Shown here: positions 57,248 through 64,000 of the stretch, piece after piece
Numbering within the stretch: the stretch's first letter is position 1
Layout of the letters: every line of letters starts with the position of its first letter
Assembly (NCBI RefSeq): GCF_000384295.1
Contig: NZ_KB913037.1
Location: forward strand, 10,057,508 to 10,121,507
Direction: 5' to 3'
Length of the DNA: 64,000 nt
Source of the DNA: Amycolatopsis balhimycina FH 1894
GTDB lineage: Bacteria > Actinomycetota > Actinomycetes > Mycobacteriales > Pseudonocardiaceae
Notes under the pieces: generated by a model
What the model saw: only the letters and a program-made list of their open reading frames with translations
Told to the model about the DNA's origin: nothing
Database searches by the model: none
Program-made: the position numbers and the translations under genes

Positions 57248-57305
57248 CCGTCGGGAATCCACACTGGACGGGCCGTGACGTGCTGCTCCACCTGGGGAAC
57301 GCCGG

Positions 57306-57330
57306 GTTGACCGAGTGGGTGACGGGGTAT
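57306..57330 (+). promoter_or_regulatory. Candidate sigma-B/F-type promoter (GTTG-N15-GGGTAT)
   Basis: GTTG (57306-57309), 15 bases, GGGTAT (57325-57330) lie 36 bases before the ATG of the DUF6292-like gene. Only one base of the -35 deviates from GTTT. Confidence 0.5.
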
Positions 57331-57366
57331 CACCGGGCGGGGGCACCGAGCGGATGGGCAGGCGCG

Positions 57367-57801
57367 ATGATCGAACGGGACGGGCTCGGCGCGGCGGCGC
57401 GCGGGCTGAGGCAGTACCTGCTGGCCGTCGCGGCCAAGCTGGACGTGCCCGCTTGGTTCTGCGACGTCGACGCACCCGCCGGCGCCTACCTCGCGCTGGA
57501 GCGGCGGCTCACGCGGTTCCCCGGCCACGAGACGGCGCTGCTGTGGGACGAGCGGGACGGCTGGGCGGCGGCGGTCGAGTCGGCGACCGGCGAGGACGTC
57601 ATCGTGCTCGCCTACCTCGGCGGGGACGTCCTGCCGCCACCCGAGACCGTGGTGGCGTTCGTGCGGGACCTCTACGGCGAGGAGTACCCGGGACAGCCGG
57701 ATCCGCCGGGGTTCCGCAGAGCCGGGGCCCCGGACGGCTTCGACGAACGCCTGGCCGCCCATGCCGGCGACACCGTCCCGCTGCCTGAGGGCCATTCCTG
57801 A
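57367..57801 (+). CDS. DUF6292-like small protein (paralogue of 9829)
   Basis: A 144-residue cytosolic protein aligned over most of its length with the gene at 9829 (GLRQYLLAVAAKL, ALLWDERDGWAAAVESATGEDVIVLAYLGG). I chose the ATG at 57367: a promoter-like element ends at 57330, and the sequence before it has ordinary, not strongly GC-biased, third positions. A longer frame from the GTG at 57244, overlapping the previous stop, is possible but less likely. Function unknown; a stress-type promoter suggests general-stress expression. Confidence 0.72.
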   Translation: MIERDGLGAAARGLRQYLLAVAAKLDVPAWFCDVDAPAGAYLALERRLTRFPGHETALLWDERDGWAAAVESATGEDVIVLAYLGGDVLPPPETVVAFVRDLYGEEYPGQPDPPGFRRAGAPDGFDERLAAHAGDTVPLPEGHS

Positions 57802-57802
57802 G

Positions 57803-58165
57803 CTAACGCGGCGGGAGCACGCAGAATTCGTTCCCCTCCGGGTCGGCGAGGACGATCCACGGGTCGTCGGGTGGGTCGTCGAGGACCTTCGCCCCGAGCA
57901 TCACCAGCCGTTCCACCTCCGCCCGCTGGTCGCGGCCCACCGGGGCGAGGTCGAGGTGCAGCCGGTTCTTTCCGGCCTTCTCTCCGGGGACCGGCTGAAA
58001 CAACAGCGCGGGGCCGTCGGCGAAGTCGATCTGGCGGTAGGTCAGGCCGTGCGAGTCGGTCCACGTCCGGGTCTTTCCGTTCCCCAGTGCCTTTTCCCAG
58101 AACTCGGCGAGCAGGTCCGGCTGACGGCAGTCGAGGGCCACGGCGAGGATGCGGGTGGTCGTCAT
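57803..58165 (-). CDS. VOC-family (glyoxalase-like) protein
   Basis: A 120-residue protein of the vicinal oxygen chelate fold. ILAVALDCRQPDLLAEFWEKALG starts the beta-alpha-beta unit, NRLHLDLAPVGRDQRAEVERLVMLGAKVL is the second half, and the ending WIVLADPEGNEFCVLPPR carries the usual Glu/Asp metal-site residues. Such proteins bind a metal and may detoxify small molecules or antibiotics. Its start overlaps the stop of the next minus-strand gene (ATGA), so the two form one operon. It is convergent with the DUF6292-like gene and ends 2 bases from it. Confidence 0.88.
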   Translation of the reverse strand: MTTTRILAVALDCRQPDLLAEFWEKALGNGKTRTWTDSHGLTYRQIDFADGPALLFQPVPGEKAGKNRLHLDLAPVGRDQRAEVERLVMLGAKVLDDPPDDPWIVLADPEGNEFCVLPPR

Positions 58166-58593
58166 GCGCCCGCCACGATCCGGTTGACGGCTTCGGCGAC
58201 CAGCTGCGGTTCGGCGACCGTCACGGTCAGGCCGGGGTGGCGGATCCGGCCCCACGGGTCGATCCCGGCCACCGGCTCCCGGAACCGGAGGCACACGCCG
58301 CCTCGGGTCGTGGTGCCGAAGGTCAGGCCGCGGTCGGCGAGCGAAAGCCGGACGCCGAGGCCGCGGAAGACGCGGTACGGGCCGGTGGCCTCCGCACCGG
58401 CCAGATTGCTCAGCGGAGTCTCCAGCAGCCACGGGCCGAACCGGACGCGCAGGCCGGCGGCGTCCAGTTCCAGGCCGCTGCCCGGGCCCAGGACGCGGCG
58501 CAGCCACGGGAACGGGACCGCGAAGTCCGCGTGAAGCCGGTGATGCACGACGACGGTCGGCTCGCCCGCCGCCGCCGGTTCGCCGGTCGTCAT
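58162..58593 (-). CDS. Unknown 143-residue protein coupled to the VOC gene
   Basis: A 143-residue protein with AAAGGAGG 5 bases before the ATG. Strand-rich sequence (TVVVHHRLHADFAVPFPWLRRVLGPGSGLELDAAGLRVRFGPWLLETPLSNLAGAEATGPYRVFRGLGVRLSL near the middle) suggests a beta-barrel or PH-like fold, ending with a helix (PQLVAEAVNRIVAGA). No family is recognised. The stop overlaps the start of the VOC gene. Confidence 0.75.
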   Translation of the reverse strand: MTTGEPAAAGEPTVVVHHRLHADFAVPFPWLRRVLGPGSGLELDAAGLRVRFGPWLLETPLSNLAGAEATGPYRVFRGLGVRLSLADRGLTFGTTTRGGVCLRFREPVAGIDPWGRIRHPGLTVTVAEPQLVAEAVNRIVAGA

Positions 58594-58642
58594 GGTGCCT
58601 CCTTTTACCCGCCGGAGGGGTGGGAAACGAGGGAGTGGAAGG

Positions 58643-58677
58643 GGCCGGGCGGCGTGCTGGGAAGCCGCCGCCCGGCC
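58643..58677 (-). terminator. Hairpin between two minus-strand units
   Basis: GGCCGGGCGGC (58643-58653) pairs with GCCGCCCGGCC (58667-58677) across a 13-base loop, between the gene at 58162 and the mini-gene at 58729. Position and a GC-rich stem suit a terminator for the mini-gene. Confidence 0.6.
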
Positions 58678-58728
58678 CGCGGCCGGGACCCGCGCCGGTC
58701 CCTGCAGCCAGGACGCGGGCCCCTGGTC

Positions 58729-58887
58729 TCAGGGGGAACGCCAGTCGCGGTAGGGGGTCTCGTGCTGGGCACCCATCAGGAGCAGGCCGCCGTCGGCGAG
58801 GGCCTCCGCGACCGAGCGGCCGATACCGGTGACGACAGCGCGCCGTGGCGAGGCGGCTTCCGCGGGCAGGGGCGCCGGGAGCGACAC
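58729..58887 (-). CDS. Small protein of about 52 residues
   Basis: A short gene with AAAGGAG placed 6 bases before a GTG at 58887 (an ATG two codons earlier is too close to the site). The product begins MSLPAPLPAEAASPRR and has one likely helix (GRSVAEALADGGLLLMG) before a polar end (YRDWRSP). A stress-type promoter-like sequence (GTTT-N15-TGGTAG) lies upstream. No family is recognised. Confidence 0.5.
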   Translation of the reverse strand: MSLPAPLPAEAASPRRAVVTGIGRSVAEALADGGLLLMGAQHETPYRDWRSP

Positions 58888-58913
58888 GGGCATCTCCTTT
58901 CGTCACCGGTTGG

Positions 58914-58938
58914 CTACCACCTCGGCCGAGGACTAAAC
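58914..58938 (-). promoter_or_regulatory. Candidate sigma-B/F-type promoter (GTTT-N15-TGGTAG)
   Basis: On the minus strand GTTT (58938-58935) is followed by 15 bases and TGGTAG (58919-58914), about 27 bases before the small gene at 58887. The -35 is exact; the -10 has one change from GGGTAN. The rest of the gap to 59088 shows no gene. Confidence 0.45.
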
Positions 58939-59088
58939 ACGCCGCCCGCGCGTACACCAGCCGGACGAGGCTCGCGGTGCTGGACACCGGGTCGAATTCG
59001 GCTCAGCTGCAACCGTTGACCCACCACCCGGACGCACGGTGCGCCGGCTGCACCCGGAGGGGGAACAGCCGGTGCCGCAGCGTGTTCC

Positions 59089-61833
59089 CTATCGAGATTC
59101 GCCGATGTCGTCCGTGCCCGGTCGGCGCATCCGGATCGCCGTGACGTGCAGTCCTGCGCCGTCCGCGGTCTCCAGCAGGGGCCGGTGGTCGCAGTCGTCC
59201 TGCATGGCCAGCGGCTCCATGAGGTTCACCGCTTCCACGATGTCGATCTCCCACAGCTCGGCGATCGTCCGCACCACCAAGCCGACGGAACCGAAGTTGC
59301 CGGTGTCGTACCACCACGTCCGGGCATCCCAGCCGGACGGCGGCTCGACCGCATCGACAAACCGTTCGTCCCGCGGACGTGGTCGTACTTCTTCGGGGTA
59401 AAACCAGGCGGGGTTGAGTCCCACGATCAACGCGTGGTCAGGAATTTCGACGCCGATGCCTTCGAAGGTGAAGAACTGTGTGCTTCGCCCGGCTTGGCCG
59501 AACCAGTTGACGCTCGCACCTGCGACGAGCAAAACTTCGCCGCGACCCTGCAGCCATTCCCGCAGCTCGTGCGCGTTGAGCTGGCCCCGGGTGCTCTGCG
59601 CGCACGGAAGTCGTGGGGCGCTGGCGTCGAGCCCCCGCGCAAGGTACCCGGCGTACCAGAGATCCACGGGGTCGGACCACTTGCCCTCACCCACCGAATC
59701 GGCCTGTGCCTCCAGCCACCGCCGGAACTCGGCCGAATCCGCGAGCGGAAACGCCCGGAGGCGGTCGGCGGTCAGCGGATACCCGCAGAAGACGCCCATG
59801 CAGAACTTGATCTCGTCGGCGTAGAGACCACCGACGTAGATGGAGGCTTCCGGCGGCTGCATCCAACGTAGGTCGGGATGGATGATTTCCCAGCCCGACG
59901 CCATCATCGCGCGGCCGATGAGGTTCCCGTCCGGGTCGTGGAGATCCCGGGCACGGTCGATGAAGACCTTCTCATACCCGTCGTACACGACGCGATCGAG
60001 GTGGCTGGCCTCCTCACGCCGGTACACCCGGCGGAACAGCTCGCTGCGGCTGATCCGGCGCCAGTCGTCGGCCTGGATGATCCGGACCGGCTGGGAGTCG
60101 TCCGGACCCTGGACCTTGATGTCGACGTCGGACAGAGCGCACAGCCGCGTCATCCTGCTGTGCAGCAGTTCTGTCTCCGACAGGCGCCGGTTCGTGGTCT
60201 GGAACAGGCCTTCTTCGGTACGGGGAGCTTCACGCAGCTTGAGCCGCACGAGCGTCCCGCTGTTGCGCAGCCGCTCGTGGAAGTCGGCTTGGCGGAGCAT
60301 CGGCCGGCCGGTCACGCCGTGGCGGAACTCGAGCACGTGGGTGGACCGCGGTGCCTCGTCGTAGCCGAGACTGCGCACCTCGACCTGGTCGGCGATCATG
60401 AAGACCGCGAAGAACCCGATCCCGAACCGGCCGGTGGGCTGGAAGCCCTTGCCCAGCAACCCCGGGAAGTCGTTGAGCATGTCGGAGGCGAGCCAGCGGG
60501 AGTGCCCGAAGTCCGTGAGCGCGGTGACCATCGTCTCCGGTGCCATGCCGATACCGTGATCTTCGACGGTGAGCCACCACTCGCCGTCTTCCGAGGACAG
60601 CCGGATCGTGGCAGCGCCGCCGTAGTCGCCTTCGTGGACACGCCGCGCCCTCGTGGCATCCGCGGCGTTCGCCACCAGCTCACGGATGGCGACTTCGGGT
60701 TTGTTGCCGTAGAGATCCTTGCCGCCGAGGTTCGCGATCAGCTGGGTCGCGTCGCTGACGCGCAGCCGGGCATCCAGCGGCTCCCACAGATCCGTGCGGA
60801 TGTAGAGCGCCAAGCGGGCGGGAGAATCGGCGCCGGCGACGGACCGGACCGCGAAGCGCGGGCGGTCGAGATCGGCACACAGCGCGTCGACTCGGCGCAG
60901 TTCGTTGTCGATGGTGCGGATCACCTCGTAGGCGAGCCACCACGCCGCCGCTTCGTCGCGGCCGAAGGGCCGGGTCGCGGTGTACACCAGCCGGTCGGCT
61001 TGCACGCGTGGCCGGGTCAGCCGCTCCTGGAAGTACCAGTGGTCGTGGGACGTTCCCGTCGGTTTGCGGAAAGCGTGCAGGTAGGGTGACGCCCGCCGCT
61101 GGTCGACGTGCGCCGCGTCGGCGAGCCGGAGCACGCAGGCGATTTTGAGCGGATCGACTTCCCAGGAAGTCGGGTGGTCGATGCACGAGCCCTGGGGTTG
61201 TTCGAAGGCGCGGAGGTCCGACACGTCGAACCAGTGACTGTGGGCGATCCGGCCGATCATGGACCCGAACGTCTGCCGGAGCACGACATCTTGAAGCAGG
61301 TAAAAACCTTCGCCGTCGGATGTGGTGAACGTCGTGGCCACGAGCCGCTCGGCCTGCTCCGCGTGCCGGAGCCGGAGCAGGTCGGCGACGGTCTGCTCGC
61401 GAGCGGACCGTTCGAGTGCCGCCCCGCGAGCCGACGGATCCGTGCGTCGCAGCCGGGCCAGGGCGCTGGCCATCAGGTCGTCGAACTGGGGGTCGTTTTC
61501 GATCGCGGTCAAGCCGCCGGAGTAGGAGGCGAGTCCCATCCCGAGGTCGTGCAGCAGGAACGCGCCTCCGAGCACGAACGCTTCGGCGGCGTTCAGGGGG
61601 AAGGATTCGCCGCAGATGAGCGAGGCGGTGTCCCACAGTGCGTCCACGTGAGTGATCGAGTGATCGGTGAACATCGGCATGGATCGGCTGATCTCGGCGG
61701 CGAGAGGTTCGACGGTCGAGCGGAACTGCAGGTAAGCCGACCGCAGGTGCTCCCGAGGTTCCCGTTCGGGATCATCCGTGGACTGCGGCGCCAAGGTGTG
61801 CCGCCACAGCGGGGTCTGCTCAAATCCGTGCAC
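59089..61833 (-). CDS. HD-domain protein fused to an Hsp90-like (GHKL) ATPase
   Basis: A 914-residue protein (GTG start). Residues 55-320 hold an HD-type metal phosphohydrolase domain with H58-x-x-x-H62, D64, H95-D96 (HDLGMGLASY), H198 and D239. Residues 378-560 are a GHKL ATPase related to Hsp90: IRELVANAADATRAR (E385, N389), VEDHGIGMAPETM (D425), and GRFGIGFFAVFMIADQVEV. The C-terminal 350 residues are a predicted mixed alpha/beta region without a known family (DWRRISRSELFRRVYRR, VYDGYEKVFIDRARDLHDPDG). HD and Hsp90-like fusions with such tails are known from bacterial conflict or stress systems. It overlaps the next gene by 14 bases. Nucleotide or signal hydrolysis by the HD part and remodelling by the ATPase part are inferred. 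Confidence 0.88.
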   Translation of the reverse strand: MHGFEQTPLWRHTLAPQSTDDPEREPREHLRSAYLQFRSTVEPLAAEISRSMPMFTDHSITHVDALWDTASLICGESFPLNAAEAFVLGGAFLLHDLGMGLASYSGGLTAIENDPQFDDLMASALARLRRTDPSARGAALERSAREQTVADLLRLRHAEQAERLVATTFTTSDGEGFYLLQDVVLRQTFGSMIGRIAHSHWFDVSDLRAFEQPQGSCIDHPTSWEVDPLKIACVLRLADAAHVDQRRASPYLHAFRKPTGTSHDHWYFQERLTRPRVQADRLVYTATRPFGRDEAAAWWLAYEVIRTIDNELRRVDALCADLDRPRFAVRSVAGADSPARLALYIRTDLWEPLDARLRVSDATQLIANLGGKDLYGNKPEVAIRELVANAADATRARRVHEGDYGGAATIRLSSEDGEWWLTVEDHGIGMAPETMVTALTDFGHSRWLASDMLNDFPGLLGKGFQPTGRFGIGFFAVFMIADQVEVRSLGYDEAPRSTHVLEFRHGVTGRPMLRQADFHERLRNSGTLVRLKLREAPRTEEGLFQTTNRRLSETELLHSRMTRLCALSDVDIKVQGPDDSQPVRIIQADDWRRISRSELFRRVYRREEASHLDRVVYDGYEKVFIDRARDLHDPDGNLIGRAMMASGWEIIHPDLRWMQPPEASIYVGGLYADEIKFCMGVFCGYPLTADRLRAFPLADSAEFRRWLEAQADSVGEGKWSDPVDLWYAGYLARGLDASAPRLPCAQSTRGQLNAHELREWLQGRGEVLLVAGASVNWFGQAGRSTQFFTFEGIGVEIPDHALIVGLNPAWFYPEEVRPRPRDERFVDAVEPPSGWDARTWWYDTGNFGSVGLVVRTIAELWEIDIVEAVNLMEPLAMQDDCDHRPLLETADGAGLHVTAIRMRRPGTDDIGESR

Positions 61834-62095
61834 TGCCCAGCCCTCCGTTTTCCGCCTTCGCCGGGGTTGGTGGCAGCTGCGGTCCGGTCAGCTGGGATTC
61901 CTGCTCTGCCGTGGGCAAGCCTCTGGACCAGCGGGCTTTGCGTTTTTTCTCCGTCGGGTACCAGTCGATCGCGTCATGGGCGGCCTGTTCCGCGCGCTCG
62001 TACACCTCGCCGAGGCTGCTTTCGCCGGTCCAGCGCAGGACAGGCAGCCTGCGCAGCGTGAGATCCCGGCTTCGCTGTGTCGCCGACCGGGCCAT
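61820..62095 (-). CDS. Probable truncated SLATT-domain protein
   Basis: A 91-residue protein (ATG start) that overlaps the HD-ATPase start. Residues 26-60 (SLGEVYERAEQAAHDAIDWYPTEKKRKARWSRGL) look like the entry helix of a SLATT domain, which normally continues as two membrane helices (WYxxKRxxKxxxSRxLR then hydrophobic segments). Here, immediately after SRGL the sequence becomes polar and Pro-rich (TAEQESQLTGPQLPPTPAKAENG) with no membrane helix. It is either a shortened SLATT relative or a gene truncated by deletion. SLATT proteins are thought to act as membrane effectors in conflict systems, so the pairing with an HD-Hsp90-like protein is notable. Confidence 0.55.
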   Translation of the reverse strand: MARSATQRSRDLTLRRLPVLRWTGESSLGEVYERAEQAAHDAIDWYPTEKKRKARWSRGLPTAEQESQLTGPQLPPTPAKAENGGLGSARI

Positions 62096-62217
62096 GGATT
62101 CGCACGCTCCCCTCGTGGGCTGACCGCTCTCAGGGTCGCGGCGTGCGTGTTTTTGTTACAGGCTGCTTTCACCTCGGCGGGGAGAGTCATGGTGCGGCGC
62201 GCCAGCAGACCGGTGCC

Positions 62218-62270
62218 GTCGTGAACGACTCTTTCCTGTCGCCGGACGACAGGAAAGAGTCGTTCACGAC
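62218..62270. repeat. Dispersed inverted repeat, copy 3 (24-bp stem)
   Basis: A perfect 24-bp stem (62218-62241 with 62247-62270) and a 5-base loop. It overlaps the stop region of the GT9 gene and matches the copies at 11759 and 42066 in the TGAACGACTC...GAGTCGTTCA arms. It may terminate the GT9 transcript. The rest of 62096-62217 holds no gene. Confidence 0.9.
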
Positions 62271-63307
62271 GTTGCCGCCGCCGGGACCGGTGGGACGACG
62301 CCGGGCTGGGCGAGCGCGGTGACCGCGCGGCAGACGTCTGCGGGGTCGATCGTGTCGAGGCAGGGGTGGCCCGGGACCGGGCACGCCCGGGCGCGGCTGG
62401 CCCGGCAGGGTGCCTGCTGGTCGCCGAGCACCACCGTGGGGACGCCGTACGGTGCCCATCGCTGCGGCGGCACCACCGGGGCGAACAGCGACACCACCGG
62501 CGTGCCCGCCGCCGCGGCGAGGTGCGCCGGGCCTGTGTTGGGCGCCACCACGACCTGGGCGCCGGACAGCACCGCCGCCAGCTCGGCCAGTGACGTCCGG
62601 CCGCCGAGGTTCACCGCCGACGTCCCGGCCACGTGCTGAGTCAGGGGCCGTTCCGACGGCGCGCCCGTCACGAGCACCCGGTGCCCGTCCCCGGCCAGCG
62701 CCCGCACCATCCGCCGGCTCCAGTCCGCGGACGGCTGGCGGGCGGGCACGGACGCGGCCGGGTGCACCACGACGTACGCGCCGCCGCCGGTCAGCCTGCT
62801 CGTGTTCGGCAGCGGGCGCCGCAGTGCCAGGGCGCCGTGATCGTCCGGCGGTAGCGAAAAACCCGCGGCTTCGGCGAGGGACAGCATGCGCACCGGCTCC
62901 GGCGGATCGCCGTCGACGCGGTGGCGCAGGTCGAGCAGGCTGCCCGGATAGTCCTCGGAAATCGCGCCGATCCACGGCACGCCGGCTTGCCGCAGCAGCA
63001 GCGCCAGCGGCAACGGCGACTGGTGGAACGACGTCAGGATCAACGCGCGATCGAACGACTTCGCCCGGATGAGCGCGACGAACGCGCCGGTGTCCGCCGC
63101 GGTCACCGGCGGCGGCTCGGGGTCGATCCACGGCGCTGTCCACGTCAGCACGTCGTCCACGCCCGGCAGCAGTTCGGCGGCGGCGCGGCCGTGCGGGCCG
63201 GCCAGCAGCGTCACGTGCGACGCCGACGCGGCGACCGCGCGGACGCAGGGCCCGGCGAGCAGGACGTCCCCGAGGTTGTCCTGGCGGGCGACGAGCACCC
63301 GGGTCAT
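62264..63307 (-). CDS. Glycosyltransferase family 9 (heptosyltransferase-like)
   Basis: A 347-residue enzyme of the GT-B fold. VLVARQDNLGDVLLAGPCVRAVAAS begins the N-domain as in ADP-heptose:LPS heptosyltransferases, with SFHQSPLPLALLLRQAGVPWIGAISEDY; the C-domain nucleotide-sugar site is VVVHPAASVPARQPSADWSRRMVRAL, LGGRTSLAELAAVLSGAQVVVAPNTGPAHLAAAAGTPVVSLFAPVVPPQRW. Its start overlaps the stop of the phosphatase gene (ATGA), so the pair forms an operon. It probably adds heptose or a related sugar to an actinobacterial glycan or natural product. Confidence 0.92.
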   Translation of the reverse strand: MTRVLVARQDNLGDVLLAGPCVRAVAASASHVTLLAGPHGRAAAELLPGVDDVLTWTAPWIDPEPPPVTAADTGAFVALIRAKSFDRALILTSFHQSPLPLALLLRQAGVPWIGAISEDYPGSLLDLRHRVDGDPPEPVRMLSLAEAAGFSLPPDDHGALALRRPLPNTSRLTGGGAYVVVHPAASVPARQPSADWSRRMVRALAGDGHRVLVTGAPSERPLTQHVAGTSAVNLGGRTSLAELAAVLSGAQVVVAPNTGPAHLAAAAGTPVVSLFAPVVPPQRWAPYGVPTVVLGDQQAPCRASRARACPVPGHPCLDTIDPADVCRAVTALAQPGVVPPVPAAATS

Positions 63308-64000
63308 CCGGCGAACCCGGCGACGCGCAGCGCTTCCGACAGATCCCGCGCGACGGCGGCGTCCCGGCGGGCCCTGGCGATCTCCGGTTCGAGCGTCCGG
63401 GCGGTCGGCACCAGCACCGCGCGGGCGCCCGCGGCGAGAGCGGCGTCGACGTCGGCGCCGGTGTCGCCGATGAGCACGCAGGACGCCGGATCGACGCCGA
63501 GCTCGTCGGCCGCCCGGAACACCATGCCGGGGGCGGGTTTGCGGCAGGCACACCCGTCGCCGTCGTCGTGGACGCAGACCTGCCAGGTGCCGAACGGGCC
63601 GAAGAGCTCCTTGACGCGGGCGTTCACCGCGTCGAGCTGTTCCGGGGTGATCAGTCCTTTCGCGACTCCGGACTGGTTGCTCACCACCCCGACCGGGACT
63701 CCGCGCTCCCGCAGCCCGCGGACCAGCTCGACGGCCCCGGGCACCGGGCGGACGCCGTCCGGGTCGTTCAGGTAGGGGACGTCGACGATCAGCGTGTCGT
63801 CCCGGTCGAACAGCACCGCGACGGGCGGCCGGGGCCGCCGGGCCGCGATTTCCCCGCGCAGCCGGTGGTAGCACGCCGCGGGCGGGATGAGCGCGCTGGT
63901 GACGACCATGCGCGCGACTTCGCCGGGTGTCCGAGGGCCCGGCAGGATCCGCCGGGTCGCGAACTCCGCGGTCAGCCCGGCCCAGATCCCGGCCGCGAGC
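63304..64000 (-). CDS. HAD-IIIA (GmhB-type) phosphatase fused to an upstream domain; 5' end outside window
   Basis: The frame is open through the right edge of the window. The C-terminal 175 residues are a D-glycero-D-manno-heptose-1,7-bisphosphate 7-phosphatase-like HAD domain: VAVLFDRDDTLIVDVPYLNDPDGVRPVPGAVELV with the nucleophile Asp, VGVVSNQSGVAKGLI, a CxH...CxC zinc loop (CVHDDGDGCACRKPAPGM) and LIGDTGADVDAALAAGA. The preceding visible part (WAGLTAEFATRRILPGPRT, EVARMVVTSALIPPAACYHRLRG) looks like the end of a glycosyltransferase, so a bifunctional protein is likely. An internal ATG at 63909 could start the HAD part alone. It is coupled to the GT9 gene. Confidence 0.82.
   Translation of the reverse strand, partial: LAAGIWAGLTAEFATRRILPGPRTPGEVARMVVTSALIPPAACYHRLRGEIAARRPRPPVAVLFDRDDTLIVDVPYLNDPDGVRPVPGAVELVRGLRERGVPVGVVSNQSGVAKGLITPEQLDAVNARVKELFGPFGTWQVCVHDDGDGCACRKPAPGMVFRAADELGVDPASCVLIGDTGADVDAALAAGARAVLVPTARTLEPEIARARRDAAVARDLSEALRVAGFAG

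Noticed and set aside
57244..57366. GTG at 57244, overlapping the phosphoribosyltransferase stop, as the start of the DUF6292-like gene
   Set aside because: A promoter-like element lies within this stretch and its third-position GC is lower than in coding DNA, so a start at 57367 is more likely, though not certain.

Overview
This window comes from a high-GC actinomycete. Gene starts are often GTG, ATGA or GTGA stop/start overlaps are frequent, and several genes look leaderless. The gene content (GAF-ANTAR regulators, a PP2C phosphatase, single-domain LigD proteins, DUF6292/DUF6221-type proteins) and the dispersed palindromic repeats suggest Pseudonocardiaceae, most likely Amycolatopsis. The genus is an inference from content and style, not a database match. 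I saw no rRNA, tRNA, CRISPR array, insertion sequence, transposase or integrase.

Layout. 1-2.2 kb: end of a glycine/aspartate-rich protein, a small partner and a methyltransferase. 2.2-10.3 kb: a stress-signalling block with a decayed alpha-glucosidase, a mini-ANTAR protein, hemerythrin, a broken LigD phosphoesterase piece, three full ANTAR proteins, a STAS protein, a PP2C phosphatase, a LigD polymerase and a DUF6292 protein. 10.5-19.1 kb: DoxX protein, hydrolases, a MarR-acetyltransferase fusion, sirtuin, globin, and two divergent pairs built around XRE-cupin regulators. 19.1-25.2 kb: a divergent EF-Tu paralogue with a structured leader, a secreted GH28 enzyme, an acetaldehyde dehydrogenase/aldolase pair and a lipoprotein. 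25.2-28.5 kb: prolyl aminopeptidase and a flavin monooxygenase facing its TetR regulator.

28.6-33.9 kb is a five-gene operon that I cannot assign to a described system. It encodes an acidic-then-basic His-rich protein, an HExxH protein, and three mostly helical proteins of unknown function, and it lies opposite a LuxR-type gene. 35.0-37.7 kb is a tightly coupled alkylation-repair operon: sigma factor, two O6-alkylguanine methyltransferases, a 2OG-Fe(II) oxygenase and an unknown protein. 37.7-42.1 kb: glutamine methyltransferase-like protein, L,D-transpeptidase, CopC-like protein, P450 and a LuxR-type regulator. 42.1-51.5 kb: an exported sedolisin with a large exported partner, a receptor-like Ser/Thr kinase carrying an outside CBM2 domain, an HNH protein, HtpG and a GH76 enzyme.

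51.6-56.2 kb is a copper/cupredoxin locus (two membrane cupredoxins, a YceI-like protein, CopD, a Pro-rich membrane protein, divergent CopC). 56.2-58.9 kb holds small stress-type genes, several with promoters resembling the sigma-B/F type (GTTT-N15-GGGTAT). 59.1-62.1 kb encodes an HD-domain/Hsp90-like ATPase fusion beside what looks like a truncated SLATT membrane effector, a possible remnant or variant of a conflict system. 62.3-64 kb: a GT9 glycosyltransferase and a GmhB-type phosphatase fused to the end of another protein, probably for heptose-containing glycans.

Intergenic DNA is rich in repeats: three families of long perfect or near-perfect inverted repeats, and at least five copies of a GC-rich element centred on GGGGGCTCCGCCACCCGG.
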